Shown: piece by piece, positions 44,562 to 55,456 of the stretch
Position numbering within the stretch: position 1 is the first letter of the stretch
Layout of the letters: every line of letters begins with the position of its first letter
Assembly (NCBI GenBank): GCA_033439685.1
Contig: JAUEDM010000001.1
Location: forward strand, 6,448,001 to 6,512,000
Length of the DNA stretch: 64,000 nucleotides
DNA from: Apodospora peruviana
Lineage: Eukaryota > Ascomycota > Sordariomycetes > Sordariales > Lasiosphaeriaceae
Direction: 5' to 3'
The notes under the pieces: model-generated
Seen by the model: only the letters and a program-made list of their open reading frames with translations
The model's database searches: none
Told to the model about the DNA's origin: nothing
Translations under genes and position numbers: made by a program

Positions 44562-46336
44562 ATGGACCCTTTTCGCAATCCTCCGGCTGACAGTTTGGCC
44601 GCCGCGCGACTTCACGTCCAGGCTCTCACCGAGTGTGGACTTCCGCGTGAAGCCTTACTGCGCGCGCTGCTGGAAAACTATGGACCGAGTGATGGTAAGC
44701 TGGGGCCATCGTCCATGAGAATTGAAGCCATCTCAGGATTGGGGCTGACTGAGGAACAGGAGATAGGCTTATGACGATGGAGACGGGAGGCTTCGCACAA
44801 AACCAGCAGCAGCAGCAGTTACAGCAGCAGCAAACTACGCCGCCGACCAAGATGGGCCCTGCTTCGTACAACGCCCGACTATCTGTGTCGACGACAAGCT
44901 CTGCTCGATCGTCCGCCAGGGCAAGTGTCATGTCGACGTCGACGTCTCTGAGCTCGGTTTCATCGCAATCGCCACAGGAGATGGCATTACCGTCGGCACC
45001 AGCGCCAGCGCCGCCGGTGAAGCCGAACAACAGAGGGACGTCCAAATCCCAGGGAGCTTTCTGGTGTACCTTTTGCGATGTTGCCTTCCAGCGCAAGTTC
45101 GACTGGAAGCGGCACGAGGACGAGTTCCACGAGCGGTACAAGCGCTATCCGTGTCCCAACTGCAACCGCATCTTCTGGGGTGCCAACACCTTCAACCAGC
45201 ACCACAAAAACGCACATGGATGCACCACGTGCCCGCATGCCGACACCGTCGTCAAGTACACGCAGCGCAAGCAGGCGTGGGCGTGTGGCTTCTGCGGCGG
45301 CTTCCTCGCCAGCAGAGACCGCTACTTTGACCACGTTGCCCGCCATTACGAAGACGGCTGCAACAAGACACACTGGAACCATTCGCTCGTCATTTACGGC
45401 CTCCTGCACCAGCCTTCCATTACCCACGCCTGGAAGGAACTCGACACCGAGCTGTACGGCCACCTCCCGCGCGGCCAGCAGCCCATGCTCGAGTGGGACC
45501 TGAAAGCGACCGGTCACGCCCAGGGATTTTTGGAAGGGGAGAGCCCAGGGAAGCTTCAGGATCTCCTCGAATTCTTCAACGACAACACCGATGATCCGCG
45601 ATTTCTCGCCCGTTTGGCACACGACCAAGCCAACATTAAGTTCCGCCACGAGCTGCCGGCGGCCCCTCCCTCGGCCATCGCCCGTCCTATCTCAGAGCCG
45701 CCCAAGCAACGGACGAAACCTAGTATGTCTTCGTTGTCGTCGTCGACGTCTAAACACATGTCGGCACCGCAGCAGCAGCACCCCAGCAAGCAGGCGAATA
45801 ACCCATTTGGCAACTTTAGCTCGCAGTACGACAACGAGCACCATCGAGTACAGAAGAAACAGCGCAGTGTAGTACCGTCCATGAGTGGACTCTCCTCTCC
45901 CACCAATGCCGTAAACCTATTAGCACATACTCAGCACGCGCAACATGCGCACGCACAGGCGCAGCTGGAGCAGCATGCCGCAATGATGGCTGCTGCTGCT
46001 TCTTCGTCCCCCTTTCCGCAAACCATTGTCGAGACGCCCGAGACGCCCGATAATCATTTCTTCGAGTATTCGCGCTCCCATCATCAACACCATCATCACC
46101 AACAACATCACCAACAACATCACCAACATCAGCATCAACATCATGGACACCAACACCAGCACCAGCACCAGCCGCATGAACAGCCACAACAACCACAGCA
46201 ACTAGCTCTTCCGAACCCGATGGCACAGCACAGCTTATTTGAGGACTGGAGCAGCATGACCACGACGGTCGTGGATGAGTCGGCGGCCTTTCCGGTGGCA
46301 GAAGGGTGGGAAAGCGGGCTCAGTGGTCGGGACTGA
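44562..46336 (+). CDS. C2H2 zinc-finger protein with Gln- and His-rich tracts
   Basis: Exons 44562-44694 and 44760-46336 give 569 residues. The 65-base intron (GTAAGC to GAACAG) joins GPSDG to DRLMTMETGG in phase. The N-terminus has a short helical segment (LAAARLHVQALTECGLPREA) and then a poly-Gln patch. A Ser/Thr/Ala-rich linker leads to the zinc-finger region near residues 145-245: WCTFCDVAFQRKFDWKRHEDEFH; YPCPNCNRIFWGANTFNQHH followed by KNAH; and CGFCGGFLASRDRYFDHVARH. These are three C2H2-type units of a kind common in fungal regulators. After them a conserved helical part reads WNHSLVIYGLLHQPSITHAW. The C-terminal third is disordered and holds a His/Gln tract (about 490-540) coded at 46080-46190. 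DNA binding is inferred from the fingers; targets are unknown. Confidence 0.88.
46081..46190 (+). repeat. His/Gln codon repeat inside the C2H2 gene
   Basis: Imperfect CAT/CAC/CAA/CAG triplet repeat coding mainly His and Gln. Such tracts can bind metal or drive condensation, and they vary in length. The antisense strand shows a long frame that is only a shadow of this repeat. Confidence 0.85.
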
Positions 46337-47138
46337 TCATTACCTACCTACATCCTTATTTAGCTTTATTTTTGAGGCTCTTGGGGAAAAGGGTCGAATT
46401 GCCCGGACTGGAGGTAGAGGGAGCATCTCTTTTAACAGTCTTTCAAACACGCGTGTGTGTGCCCTCCGGATTTTTAGCCCTTTTTTTCTCACACTATCTT
46501 GACAAGTTATCCAAACGGAATGTTTTATTTTATGACAGTCATGGTAATGTTTTTGTATATACGCAATAGACTACTGGCGATATCAACTAATTATGGGACG
46601 GGATGGCGGGACTATGGGGATAGGACTAAAGGATGGAGGGAGTATCTTCAAGTTGCTTTGAACGGCTTCTCTTTAGCTCTCCACTACCTACCTAGGTACC
46701 GACCTTATCTCCAGTATTTACTAGCTACATTTGGATCTAGCGAAAAGTTGAAACTGGAGGTTTGCACATTAGCATTGTGATTTGATGTATTTGCTGTGTT
46801 TAGACAGTTTCTACGAGGGAGTCGTGTTCAGTCAGTCTGGCTGTATCGTGTTGTCGTTGTAGGACAAGTTGATGCTGCTAAATTTGCCCTACATGTAAAG
46901 TTGGGTATTTTTATCTTTTTTTGCATCGTCTGATCGCGCGTTATCCACGTTCTCGGAGAAAACGCTACGCTTTGACGATACCAAGGAACCAAAACGAACT
47001 GCGGTGCATGTGGCATGTGTGGGTGTTTTGCCAAACAGATGCCAAAAAAAGCTATTTGTATAACCCCTGCCCGGTGTGGCGTCTGTGGGTGATCGAGTGG
47101 TGCCTGTGTCTGAACATCACGTCAGGGGCCAAATTCGC

Positions 47139-47176
<38 letters not shown>

Positions 47177-48393
47177 CGCGACCAATTCGCGTATCTGCAC
47201 GCTGTCTATCTCTGACACGCGTGCACCACGCATCGAACGGTTCCCTCGCATGATAAACTGAGAATGCTGCTGCAGGCAAACAGGCAACCAGTCCGCCAGT
47301 CAGGGGGTGGCTTCCTCGCCACAAAACAGAATAATAAAAAAGTTACCGTAAAGGAAATTTCAGGCAACACCTGAAACAAGGCCCTTTCAGGTCTGCGGTC
47401 ACTCTCAGGCTCAGGCTCACTTAGATAGTACCTGACTTCCTCGAACGTAACATAGCAGGGGCAAAACTACTTACACTTTTCGAACAGACTGTACATAGCT
47501 AAGATGTCTAGAATGTGGATTTCCTGCCTGATAGTTACGGTAGGTAAGAAATAGTACTGACCACTCAGCGCACAGCGCAAGGATATTTCTCGGTTCTCTC
47601 CTGAGACTTGTTACACACACACGCAATGCACTTATCTTACATAGTCCTCCATCTATCTACCTCTTTCTTGGCTGTTCGGCTTCATCAGGGTCCTTTTTTA
47701 CGAGGGTAGATACCGCAGGTAGGTAGGCTCAGATGTTACAGGTATAAGTCAAAGTTGCAGGTAGTAATCAAGAATAGTTCCCTTCGTGTTCGAAATGTGC
47801 CCAGGAATGCGTTCTGTGAGTCCAAGTTTGCTGTATGAAGTTCTGAACATTATTTTTATCTCTGACGATACTGAATTTTTCTGCTGTTTCTTATTCTTGC
47901 GTGTTATCTTTGCATGCATCGTGAGCAGCTTTGATTAGGGTAGGTAGGTATATGAAGGTCGTGTCACCCGGCGGTTGAGGGTATTTCATTTCCATCTCAG
48001 CGGTATCTTTATAATCATTAGTATTCAGGGAGCTTATCTACATTGATATCACCATCAATCTCACACTCGTCTACCCATCTCTGATTTTTTGGCACAAATC
48101 AGATCAAGATTCGGGTCTCACATAATCACTGCAGCTCTGAATCACGCACCAACTGCTCCTTAATACGATACAGATCTACCGTTCCGAGAACCAGTATGTG
48201 CAGTTGAGACTTGACTTTTTCATTTCCAAACAGATACGTAAGCTCACCAGTTCCATATCAAGCACCTGGCCAGTCCCGTATATTATCGTCGCCATCCCCT
48301 GATTCCAAGGTCAGTCACGGCCAAGAGTCTAGATCGTCATTCAAACGAGTAAGTCAAGTCACAACACAGCGAATACAGGCTCTCAACTCATCG
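46337..48393. other. 2.1-kb intergenic region with poly-A tract, no gene seen
   Basis: No supportable gene. Contains the A36 tract at 47140-47175 and several TAGGTAGG/CCTACCTA words (near 46683, 47718 and 47940). Confidence 0.5.
47140..47175. repeat. A36 homopolymer flanked by a 7-base direct repeat
   Basis: Thirty-six consecutive A residues. AATTCGC occurs just before (47132-47138) and just after (47184-47190) the tract. No retroelement reading frame or promoter is visible next to it. Confidence 0.9.
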
Positions 48394-48648
48394 ATGAAGA
48401 GGATAGATATAGATTCATCCAACATAATGGCCGCAAACCAGTCCTCGGGCGGATACAATGACCGTAATGGTAGCAGCAGCAACGGCAACGGCGGCGGTGG
48501 TTATTATTCTTCCATGGAGCGGTGGCTTGACGAAAGCAACTTGGATGAGCCCTGGAACCATGTTCATCCTCGGATATCATCCTCGTCAGCCAAGTCGAGC
48601 GACAAGAAGTCCAAGGGCAAATCAAAGGGGAAATCGAGTAAGAAGTAA
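48394..48648 (+). CDS. Small Ser/Gly/Lys-rich hypothetical protein
   Basis: An open frame whose in-frame ATGs at 48394 and 48427 would give 84 or 73 residues. The product is hydrophilic: MKRIDIDSSNIMAANQ, a Gly/Asn/Ser stretch, then MERWLDESNLDEPWNHVHPR and a Lys/Ser tail. The tryptophan-containing central segment and the Lys/Ser tail look like a short protein with one conserved peptide motif, not random frame noise. The frame remains open upstream to 48211 without an ATG, so an upstream exon is possible. No family recognised. Confidence 0.45.
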   Translation: MKRIDIDSSNIMAANQSSGGYNDRNGSSSNGNGGGGYYSSMERWLDESNLDEPWNHVHPRISSSSAKSSDKKSKGKSKGKSSKK

Positions 48649-50145
48649 GTAAGCTTGGTGGAGGCTTGTCATTTTTTTACTGTTCTCATTGTTCTTTTCA
48701 CAGTTCTTGTTCCGGATTGTTGTCAAATTATTAGTGTATATTAACTGTTGGTCTATGGCTGTGTAATATCAATGTAGTTTAGCTCAAATAATTGTTCTAG
48801 AACTAAAGGTTGCGTCTTGTGATCTTACCGAGTTTCCTCGAAGCTCGATTAGGAAATTCGGTCATGTTACCGTACAGTCAAAGTGAGCCGAAAGAAACCC
48901 GGTTGGACGCAATTGCACACAATTGAACGAGGAAAATTTCGGGCCGAGTCTGACCGGGCAGCTGGAGTCCGGCAAACAATAAATTGTATGGTAATCCGTA
49001 ATTCCAGAACCCCACGAATCCAGACCTGACGGTGGATCGAGCGGCTGACGAGCATCGGGGCGGGGATAGAACGGGCACTGCTAGAATGCCAAGCATCAAC
49101 TTTGAACTACCGACCATTCGGTGTGGTTGCATGGCAATCATACCTACATGGAAAGTGCAAGGCATTGTAGTGGGGGGTTCTGGGGATCGTATTAGCTTCC
49201 GAATACCGGGGCCGGACCTCTGCCACTGGCCCACTGCTTGAACTTTGAAGAGGTCGGGAAACTGCCTGGCAGGGAACCTACACTAACCTTAACGTTAGGC
49301 AGGCAACAGGGCCCCTAGCGCCAGGGCCCAGATTCTTGTTAGCGTCTCACACTTCTCAGCCTTGTTACCTAGGCAGGTTCACCTTACCGTCCTCATTCTC
49401 TGGGAATGACGGAATTGGTTCCCTCCCACCACCACCCATGGGAATCCGATCAGTCTTCAAACCGACGACCAAATATCCATCCCGCACGATTCACGGCAAC
49501 CACGCGCCGACCCATTGACCTCTTGGCGAGCAGCTAGCTTGGGCTGAAGGATGTGTGCGGACGCTGGCAGTGCCGCAGTGGTCGATTCGACATGCCTTCA
49601 ACTTATTGGGCGCCACAAACACAACATTGGCCGCAAGCTGAATTCGTGCATGTCGCTGCAATCTTAGTCGCACATCCAGCTACAGCCAGTCCACCATCCC
49701 TCTCGGTTGGCACATTGCTCTAATTCTAGAACTAGAGCGTGCGACAGCATGTTTCTCACTTTGACGACGATCGCCAGACTGGAGACTGGGGATTCAATGC
49801 CTAGCCCCAGCCCAGCCCAGACTCAGACTCGGAGCCTCGTCTTCCCATAATGAAATCTTCCGACCCCCGATTTCCTGCGCCTGCACCTGCGCCTACTTCT
49901 GCCCATGCAACCCCCCTCCCCCCCCATGAGCTGTCGGGGACGATGGGATGAGGGGTAAAACCTGGCTGTTGGGAAAAAGAGCCCCATTCCAGCTGGCTTG
50001 TATTGTGTTGTCCACAATCCACGAACAAAGTCCTGTTCTTCTGCTTCCTTTTCGATGCTTCCGTGGTCCATTACTTGAGGCCCTTCCCTCTTGCGCACCC
50101 TTCCGAGCCCCTATTGAGGAAACGAGTAGCCCACGGTCAACCTCG
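48649..50145. other. 1.5-kb intergenic region, no gene seen
   Basis: No supportable gene. The final 200 bases are the leader of the patatin-fusion gene. Short inverted C/G-rich runs (near 49905-49925) are present. Confidence 0.5.
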
Positions 50146-53100
50146 ATGATGGCCGACGATCAGGCCCAAGGCGCCACCAGCTATGAGGATGATCTGGTCG
50201 CCGATATCAGGGACATGGTCCTACCTGAGGATCTGGTCAGCCACGCCGATTCCGATGCAACTGAGCCTATACAGCCTGTAGCCGTACCCTCACCGTCACC
50301 AGATACCGGCGACTTTTCTGCGTCACAGGCCTTCATGGACTCTTGGCCCAGGCCACGACAGAGTTTGTAAGTTCCCCGAGCATTGTTTTCTCCAATCTGC
50401 ACTTTTGTATGTTGACAATTGCTCTCCAGCATTCATGAGCAAGCGCAAAAGACCGGCGTCCGCGTCTTTTGTCGCGTGTGCAATCACAGGCATGCCGACG
50501 CTGGAGGTTACGTCCTCTGTGGCGGGTGTGGTCCAGCTCACATGCCCGCCCACCGCCAATGTTTGTCCAGGTACCCGGGGCACCGTCCTAACGCGCCACC
50601 TGGTGGAGGCATCATGCTTGGAGAACCTTGCCAGGAGGTTGACTTCGAGGATTTCATATACACCACCTGGCTCCTCGACTCGCGCTTTCTTGACCATGAC
50701 AAGGAGTCACTCCATATCGACGATCTTTGGTCTACATGGTTTGGTGTTCCTCATGATCAGGAGGGCCCCCTTCCACAACTGCACATCTACCCACGACTGC
50801 AGACCTTAATCTCGGGAGAAAGTAGCGAGAAGCCTTCTCGTCAATACCCAAGCCTGATCTCCTTTGTTGGAGACACTGGATCGGGGAAAAGCACTCTGAT
50901 CAGAGCAATCATCCGAATGTTGGCGCCACAGGCCCACAAGGACTACCGTGCACCAGTGCCAGGCACCGCATCAGACGGCTTCGATTCCACGAGCAGTGAT
51001 GTCCATCTCTTCGCCGATCCAGGCACGCTGTACAAAGAGTCCCCACTAATGCTGGTTGGTAAGTAGCACGCGTTGTGCTCCTATCTTCCCTAATTCCCAG
51101 ACAGCTAACACGAGTGACCCATAGACTGCGAGGGTTTCTCAGGCACCGACACTCCTATAGCTCGTCGAATCCTTTCCAAAGCCAACCGGGCCGAGAATTC
51201 GCAGCCTCTGAGAGATGGAACCCTCCGGAGCGCTACCGCCGGTCGCCCCGCAAAGGACCTGCTATCCGAGCACGCAAATACGGCATCCCATCGTATCGAT
51301 TTGCAATGGGGCCAGCTCAATATCCCAATACAGGCACCAGCCTCGACGCTGGCTGGACGGAAGCCTCTCGGCCAGGTCGACGCCGAGACACGCAAGATTG
51401 TCGTCAAGAATCTGTACCCAAGGTTACTATACGCCTTCTCCGACGTTGTCTGCTTCGTTACGACCAATTCGAGAGCTGCCCAGACCATCCTCGAGGAAAT
51501 GTTCAAGTGGGCAAAGGATGGACACGAAAAGACGCTCAACCAACGTGTTAGACCTGGGCTGGTCATTGTGCTGAACAAGATGGCTCAGGACTTTCAGGAG
51601 ACGCTTTCGACTGTCGACAAGGCCACGAAAAGCCTCCTTGACAGTTTCCAGAAGTCTGCACGATTTGGCGAGCTACAGAAAAGATGGCAGGCTCGAGGAA
51701 GATCTATCAAGGACGCCAAAGATTTGATATACTGTTACTACCATAGTTTCCGTGTCATCCCCATCCCACAGCACACAACATCGTCCCCGGCCACGTCACA
51801 GAGGATATCTAACCAGATCAAGGTCCTCTACGGCGAGATCCACTCCATGTCGGCCCGTATTCGCCTGAAACGTCGATCGTTGAACATGGACCTTGATGTC
51901 GCAAGTCTCAACGCCTACCTTCTTCAATCTGTCAACGCGCTCGCAAATAACTACAACAACGCTCTAGACTTTCATCGCCTCTCAGACGGAGACTCTGCCC
52001 TGCCACGACGGTTCAGTGAGCACCTGCTTCAGCTCATGTCGAATATGGTAAAGCTTCGAGGGCTTGACATCACTCAAGAAGTTGGCGGCGAGGGCAACCT
52101 CGTCGAAGATATGATACCATATATAGCAGCGTGTATCGTTGCACAGGTTGTCGTCACAAGTGACCAACGTAAGTGTTCCCCGTTCTACTGTACGTGCTGG
52201 TTTGCTGATCACCTATGGCAGATGCCGCCGAAGAAATACAGAAACAACGGGACTTCCTCGTGGATGAAGCTAGACGTGGGCTACAATACTTTCGAGATCG
52301 GTATTGGCGATGCGAGGCGAAAGATTCAAGTGGTCGGCGGCGGTGCAAAAATTACTCCGAGAGCCACGATAAAGGACATCAGTTCGATTCTCACATTACA
52401 AACGATAACGGCAGGGTCTCTGATGTCTCCATCGCCTCCGAAGACAATCTTGAGGTCGGTCGGTACCAAAGCTCCTATGACCCTGACGCCTACACGGAGG
52501 GGCTATGGGAAGAAGTTACCAACCTACGAAGCCGTGGACATGCGATGGACAAGCTGGCATCAACTGCTCTCGTCAGTGGCGTCACGCAGATAACTGGACA
52601 GAGGACATGTCTGGCCTGCCTATCGAATACCCCGACCAATATGCTTCCCTGTATACCGAAGCAGCACGGCATTTGTCACGAATGCATTCGAAGATACAGT
52701 GGCTCCCGACGACATCATTCCGTCATCGAGATCAGCGAGTGTCCCCTTGGCTGCCACCTTGAAAAGAAGCCGTGGACGATCAGAGTCAAGCCAAAAACTG
52801 CCGGGGCCCGCATTCTGGTGTTGGATGGGTTTGTATTCCCTATCATATCAGCTTTACGACTGGCCTAAACACTGATGAGTTTCGTAGCGGCGGTATCCGT
52901 GGTATTGTTGAGCTTGCCATCCTGACCGAGATAGAGAAGGCAACTGGCCTCCAGATCCGGATTCAAGATCTCTTTGATCTCGTCATCGGGACCAGCACTG
53001 GTAAGCCCCCTAGGATACCCTATCTGCACCTCAAAAAGGGAACTTACAATGCATTAGGTGGCATCGTGGCTCTAGGCGTCTTCGAAAAGAGATGGACATT

Positions 53101-54649
53101 AGGTCATGCGGATGGACGTTTCCGATCACTCGCCGACAGAGCCTTCACGCTGAGGAAAGCCCTGAAGGTCCCCATTCTTTCCAAATTCGCTGAACCATTC
53201 TGCGATCACAAGTACACCAGTGTCGGTATCACCTCGGCGCTGAAGGAGAGCTTTGGTGATGGGTATTTGTTTGGCCAGTCGAGCAGCCTCGCATCATCCG
53301 GAGACCGGATTGGAGACCGAGTTAAAGTCGGCGTGGTGACATGTCAGGAAGGCAGGAGACAACCCTGTCTCATTGCGGTAGGCTATTTTTATGCTTTTAC
53401 TTCACCAGGATTCAGACTGCAAAAATCCCGAGCCAGCAGAGTTGGCAGCATTACCTAGGATCTCCGAAACCCAAACTGTTTTCTGCTGGGCAATAACTGA
53501 CGCTACCTGTTCTAGAACTATTCCAGAAACCCTGTTCAGAAAAGCAAAGACGGGAAGAGCGGGTGTAAGTGATCTTTGTCAGCATAGCTGGATATGATGA
53601 ACCCAATCTTACATACCTGCAGACGACTGGCTACAACGGGAGGATGACCAATCCAAGGACTTTCAGACCTGGCAAGCGTAAGTATCTCATTGGAGTCAGA
53701 GATCATTCATCCCATTCAGCCCCTCTAACTGTGTACTAGGGCTCGTGCAACTTCGGCAGCACAAACACTCTTCAAACCATACCAGCATGACCCAACAAAC
53801 CGAACATATGTCGACGGTGCTGTTGTCCGCAACAATCCTGTACGTTTGGCATATGACGAACATAAACGGATCTGGCCGTCAAGCTCCTCCATGAACCCTG
53901 ACATAATCGTATCGATTGGCACTGGTATTCACATCGACAAGGATGGCAGGGTCAAGGATACTAGGAACGAAAGGCTGGAAAATGTCAAAAAGCTGCTCCC
54001 CGGCGGGCTTAGAAAGAAGGTCGAGACGGGCTTGGACATGGTCGATGCCACTCTGGACTGTCATCGCGAGTGGGTAGACTTCAAGGCAGCGACCCAAGGC
54101 CGGCTGCGACAAAACTCGCACCGCTTGGACGTTGGTCTTCTCAACAAGCCGCCGCCGTTGGACGCGGTCGACAAGATGCAGGATCTGTGGTGGGACTGTA
54201 GAAACTATCTCTCACGAGAATCGTACTACGCCAACAACCAACGAGCATCCGCCAAGTACATGGACAGCCAGTACAACAACGCGCACGATCACATCAAGGC
54301 GGTGGCGCGCCGCCTCCTCGCCGCGCTGTTCTATCTGGAGCACGTCCTGCCGGGAAACATGAGGGGAGACCAATACAGGAGCGTCATCCACTGTCGGTTG
54401 TCGCCACAGTCTGAGGGTGCTATCTCGCTCTTGGCTCTGAAGCCGCAGTTTCGGCTGCGCGAGGTGGCGGCTAATGACAACGAGACGATCAACCCGATCG
54501 AATTTGTCAACCAAGAGATCAATTTTGACGAGAAGATGCTCTCGGCGCCGGTGCAGTTTACCGTTTCCGATGGGCGGTTTACGAGGCTGGTCGAAGTCAG
54601 ATATCAGCAACGTCGAGATAGCAGGTGGGAGCCCATTGGTGGGTTTTAA
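50146..54649 (+). CDS. Zinc finger / P-loop GTPase / RING-like / patatin phospholipase fusion
   Basis: Nine exons give 1315 residues: 50146-50366, 50430-51058, 51125-52168, 52222-52828, 52888-53000, 53058-53377, 53516-53564, 53623-53677 and 53740-54649; every joint keeps phase. Order: an acidic N-terminus; a Cys/His cluster (CRVC at 88-91, CGGC at 104-107, H111, H115, C118); a P-loop module with G1 GDTGSGKST (221-229), G3-like DCEG (284-287, across intron 2) and G4-like NKMAQD (from 434); a helical linker; a RING-like cluster (CLAC at 761-764 to CPLGC at 805-809); then a patatin domain with oxyanion loop GGGIRG (834-839, across intron 4), nucleophile elbow GTSTGG with Ser870 (across intron 5) and the dyad Asp1038 in YVDGAVVRNNP. 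The catalytic dyad and the nucleotide-binding motifs all look intact. No membrane helix or signal peptide. Inferred role: GTP-gated lipid hydrolase, perhaps in defence. Confidence 0.85.
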
Positions 54650-55456
54650 CTTTCAGAGACACGGCGGAGCAGGATTGGGTGAATTTGGCTTTGGAACGGA
54701 GGATAACTGGATACCCATTTGAATGTGTTATGTGGTCATGCATTATTATCGGATGGATCAAGGGCTTGAAAAGTACTTGTGATTTCATATGAGATTTCCG
54801 GGTTGTTTAGTTATATGAATGGTCAGCTTGATTATCTAGGACCTACCTAGGTGGGTATTTAGTAATGTATAGAAAGACTCGGATATCGCTTTCAATCTAA
54901 CAGCAGTTCATTAGACTCTCGATGTTGAAAGCAGAAGTACTTGGAGTCCCCCTTACCTAGTAATCAGGACAGCCCACGGTGTTTGCTTAGTATGACGAGA
55001 ACCACCAACCTGCACCACCACCAACCAGCCGGCGAGTACAGCCCAGATACCTAGGGGCGAATGAGGTTGTTTGTCCGTAAGTTCATCACGTGCCTGTAGG
55101 CCTCTCCCGGAGGTGATTGACGGGAACATTGGAAGTCGGGCAGAAACGCTTGTTGGGCTATTCTTTGAATTGCCCGCCTCATTTCTCAACGCCGCCGAAG
55201 CATCTCCAGGTTCCTCTATACTCGACCTCGGGTGCTGGCATCAAATCCTCGAGTATAAATAACGGTCTGGCAGTGGGTAGCTAATCACTTAGCAGTCGTG
55301 CACCTGCGACAATCACTTTCGCAGCATCGAGCGGGGTGACAACGCTTGACACCTCCGCAGTGCTCCTTCGTTTGCTTCCGATTGCAGACAACTTCACTGG
55401 AAACTCAATATTTTGGACTCACACCCATTGAACACATTTCCCTTCCTGAATCAATA
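54650..55456. other. Intergenic region, no gene seen
   Basis: The 3' flank of the patatin-fusion gene and promoter of the next gene. It holds a CCTACCTAGGTGG word near 54841 and no coding signal. Confidence 0.55.

Noticed and set aside
44987..45649. 220-residue minus-strand frame opposite the C2H2 gene
   Set aside because: Shadow of the zinc-finger coding frame; no family features.
47140..47175. Poly-A as evidence of a LINE or SINE
   Set aside because: No reverse-transcriptase frame, polymerase III box or target-site duplication around a body was seen; only a homopolymer remains.
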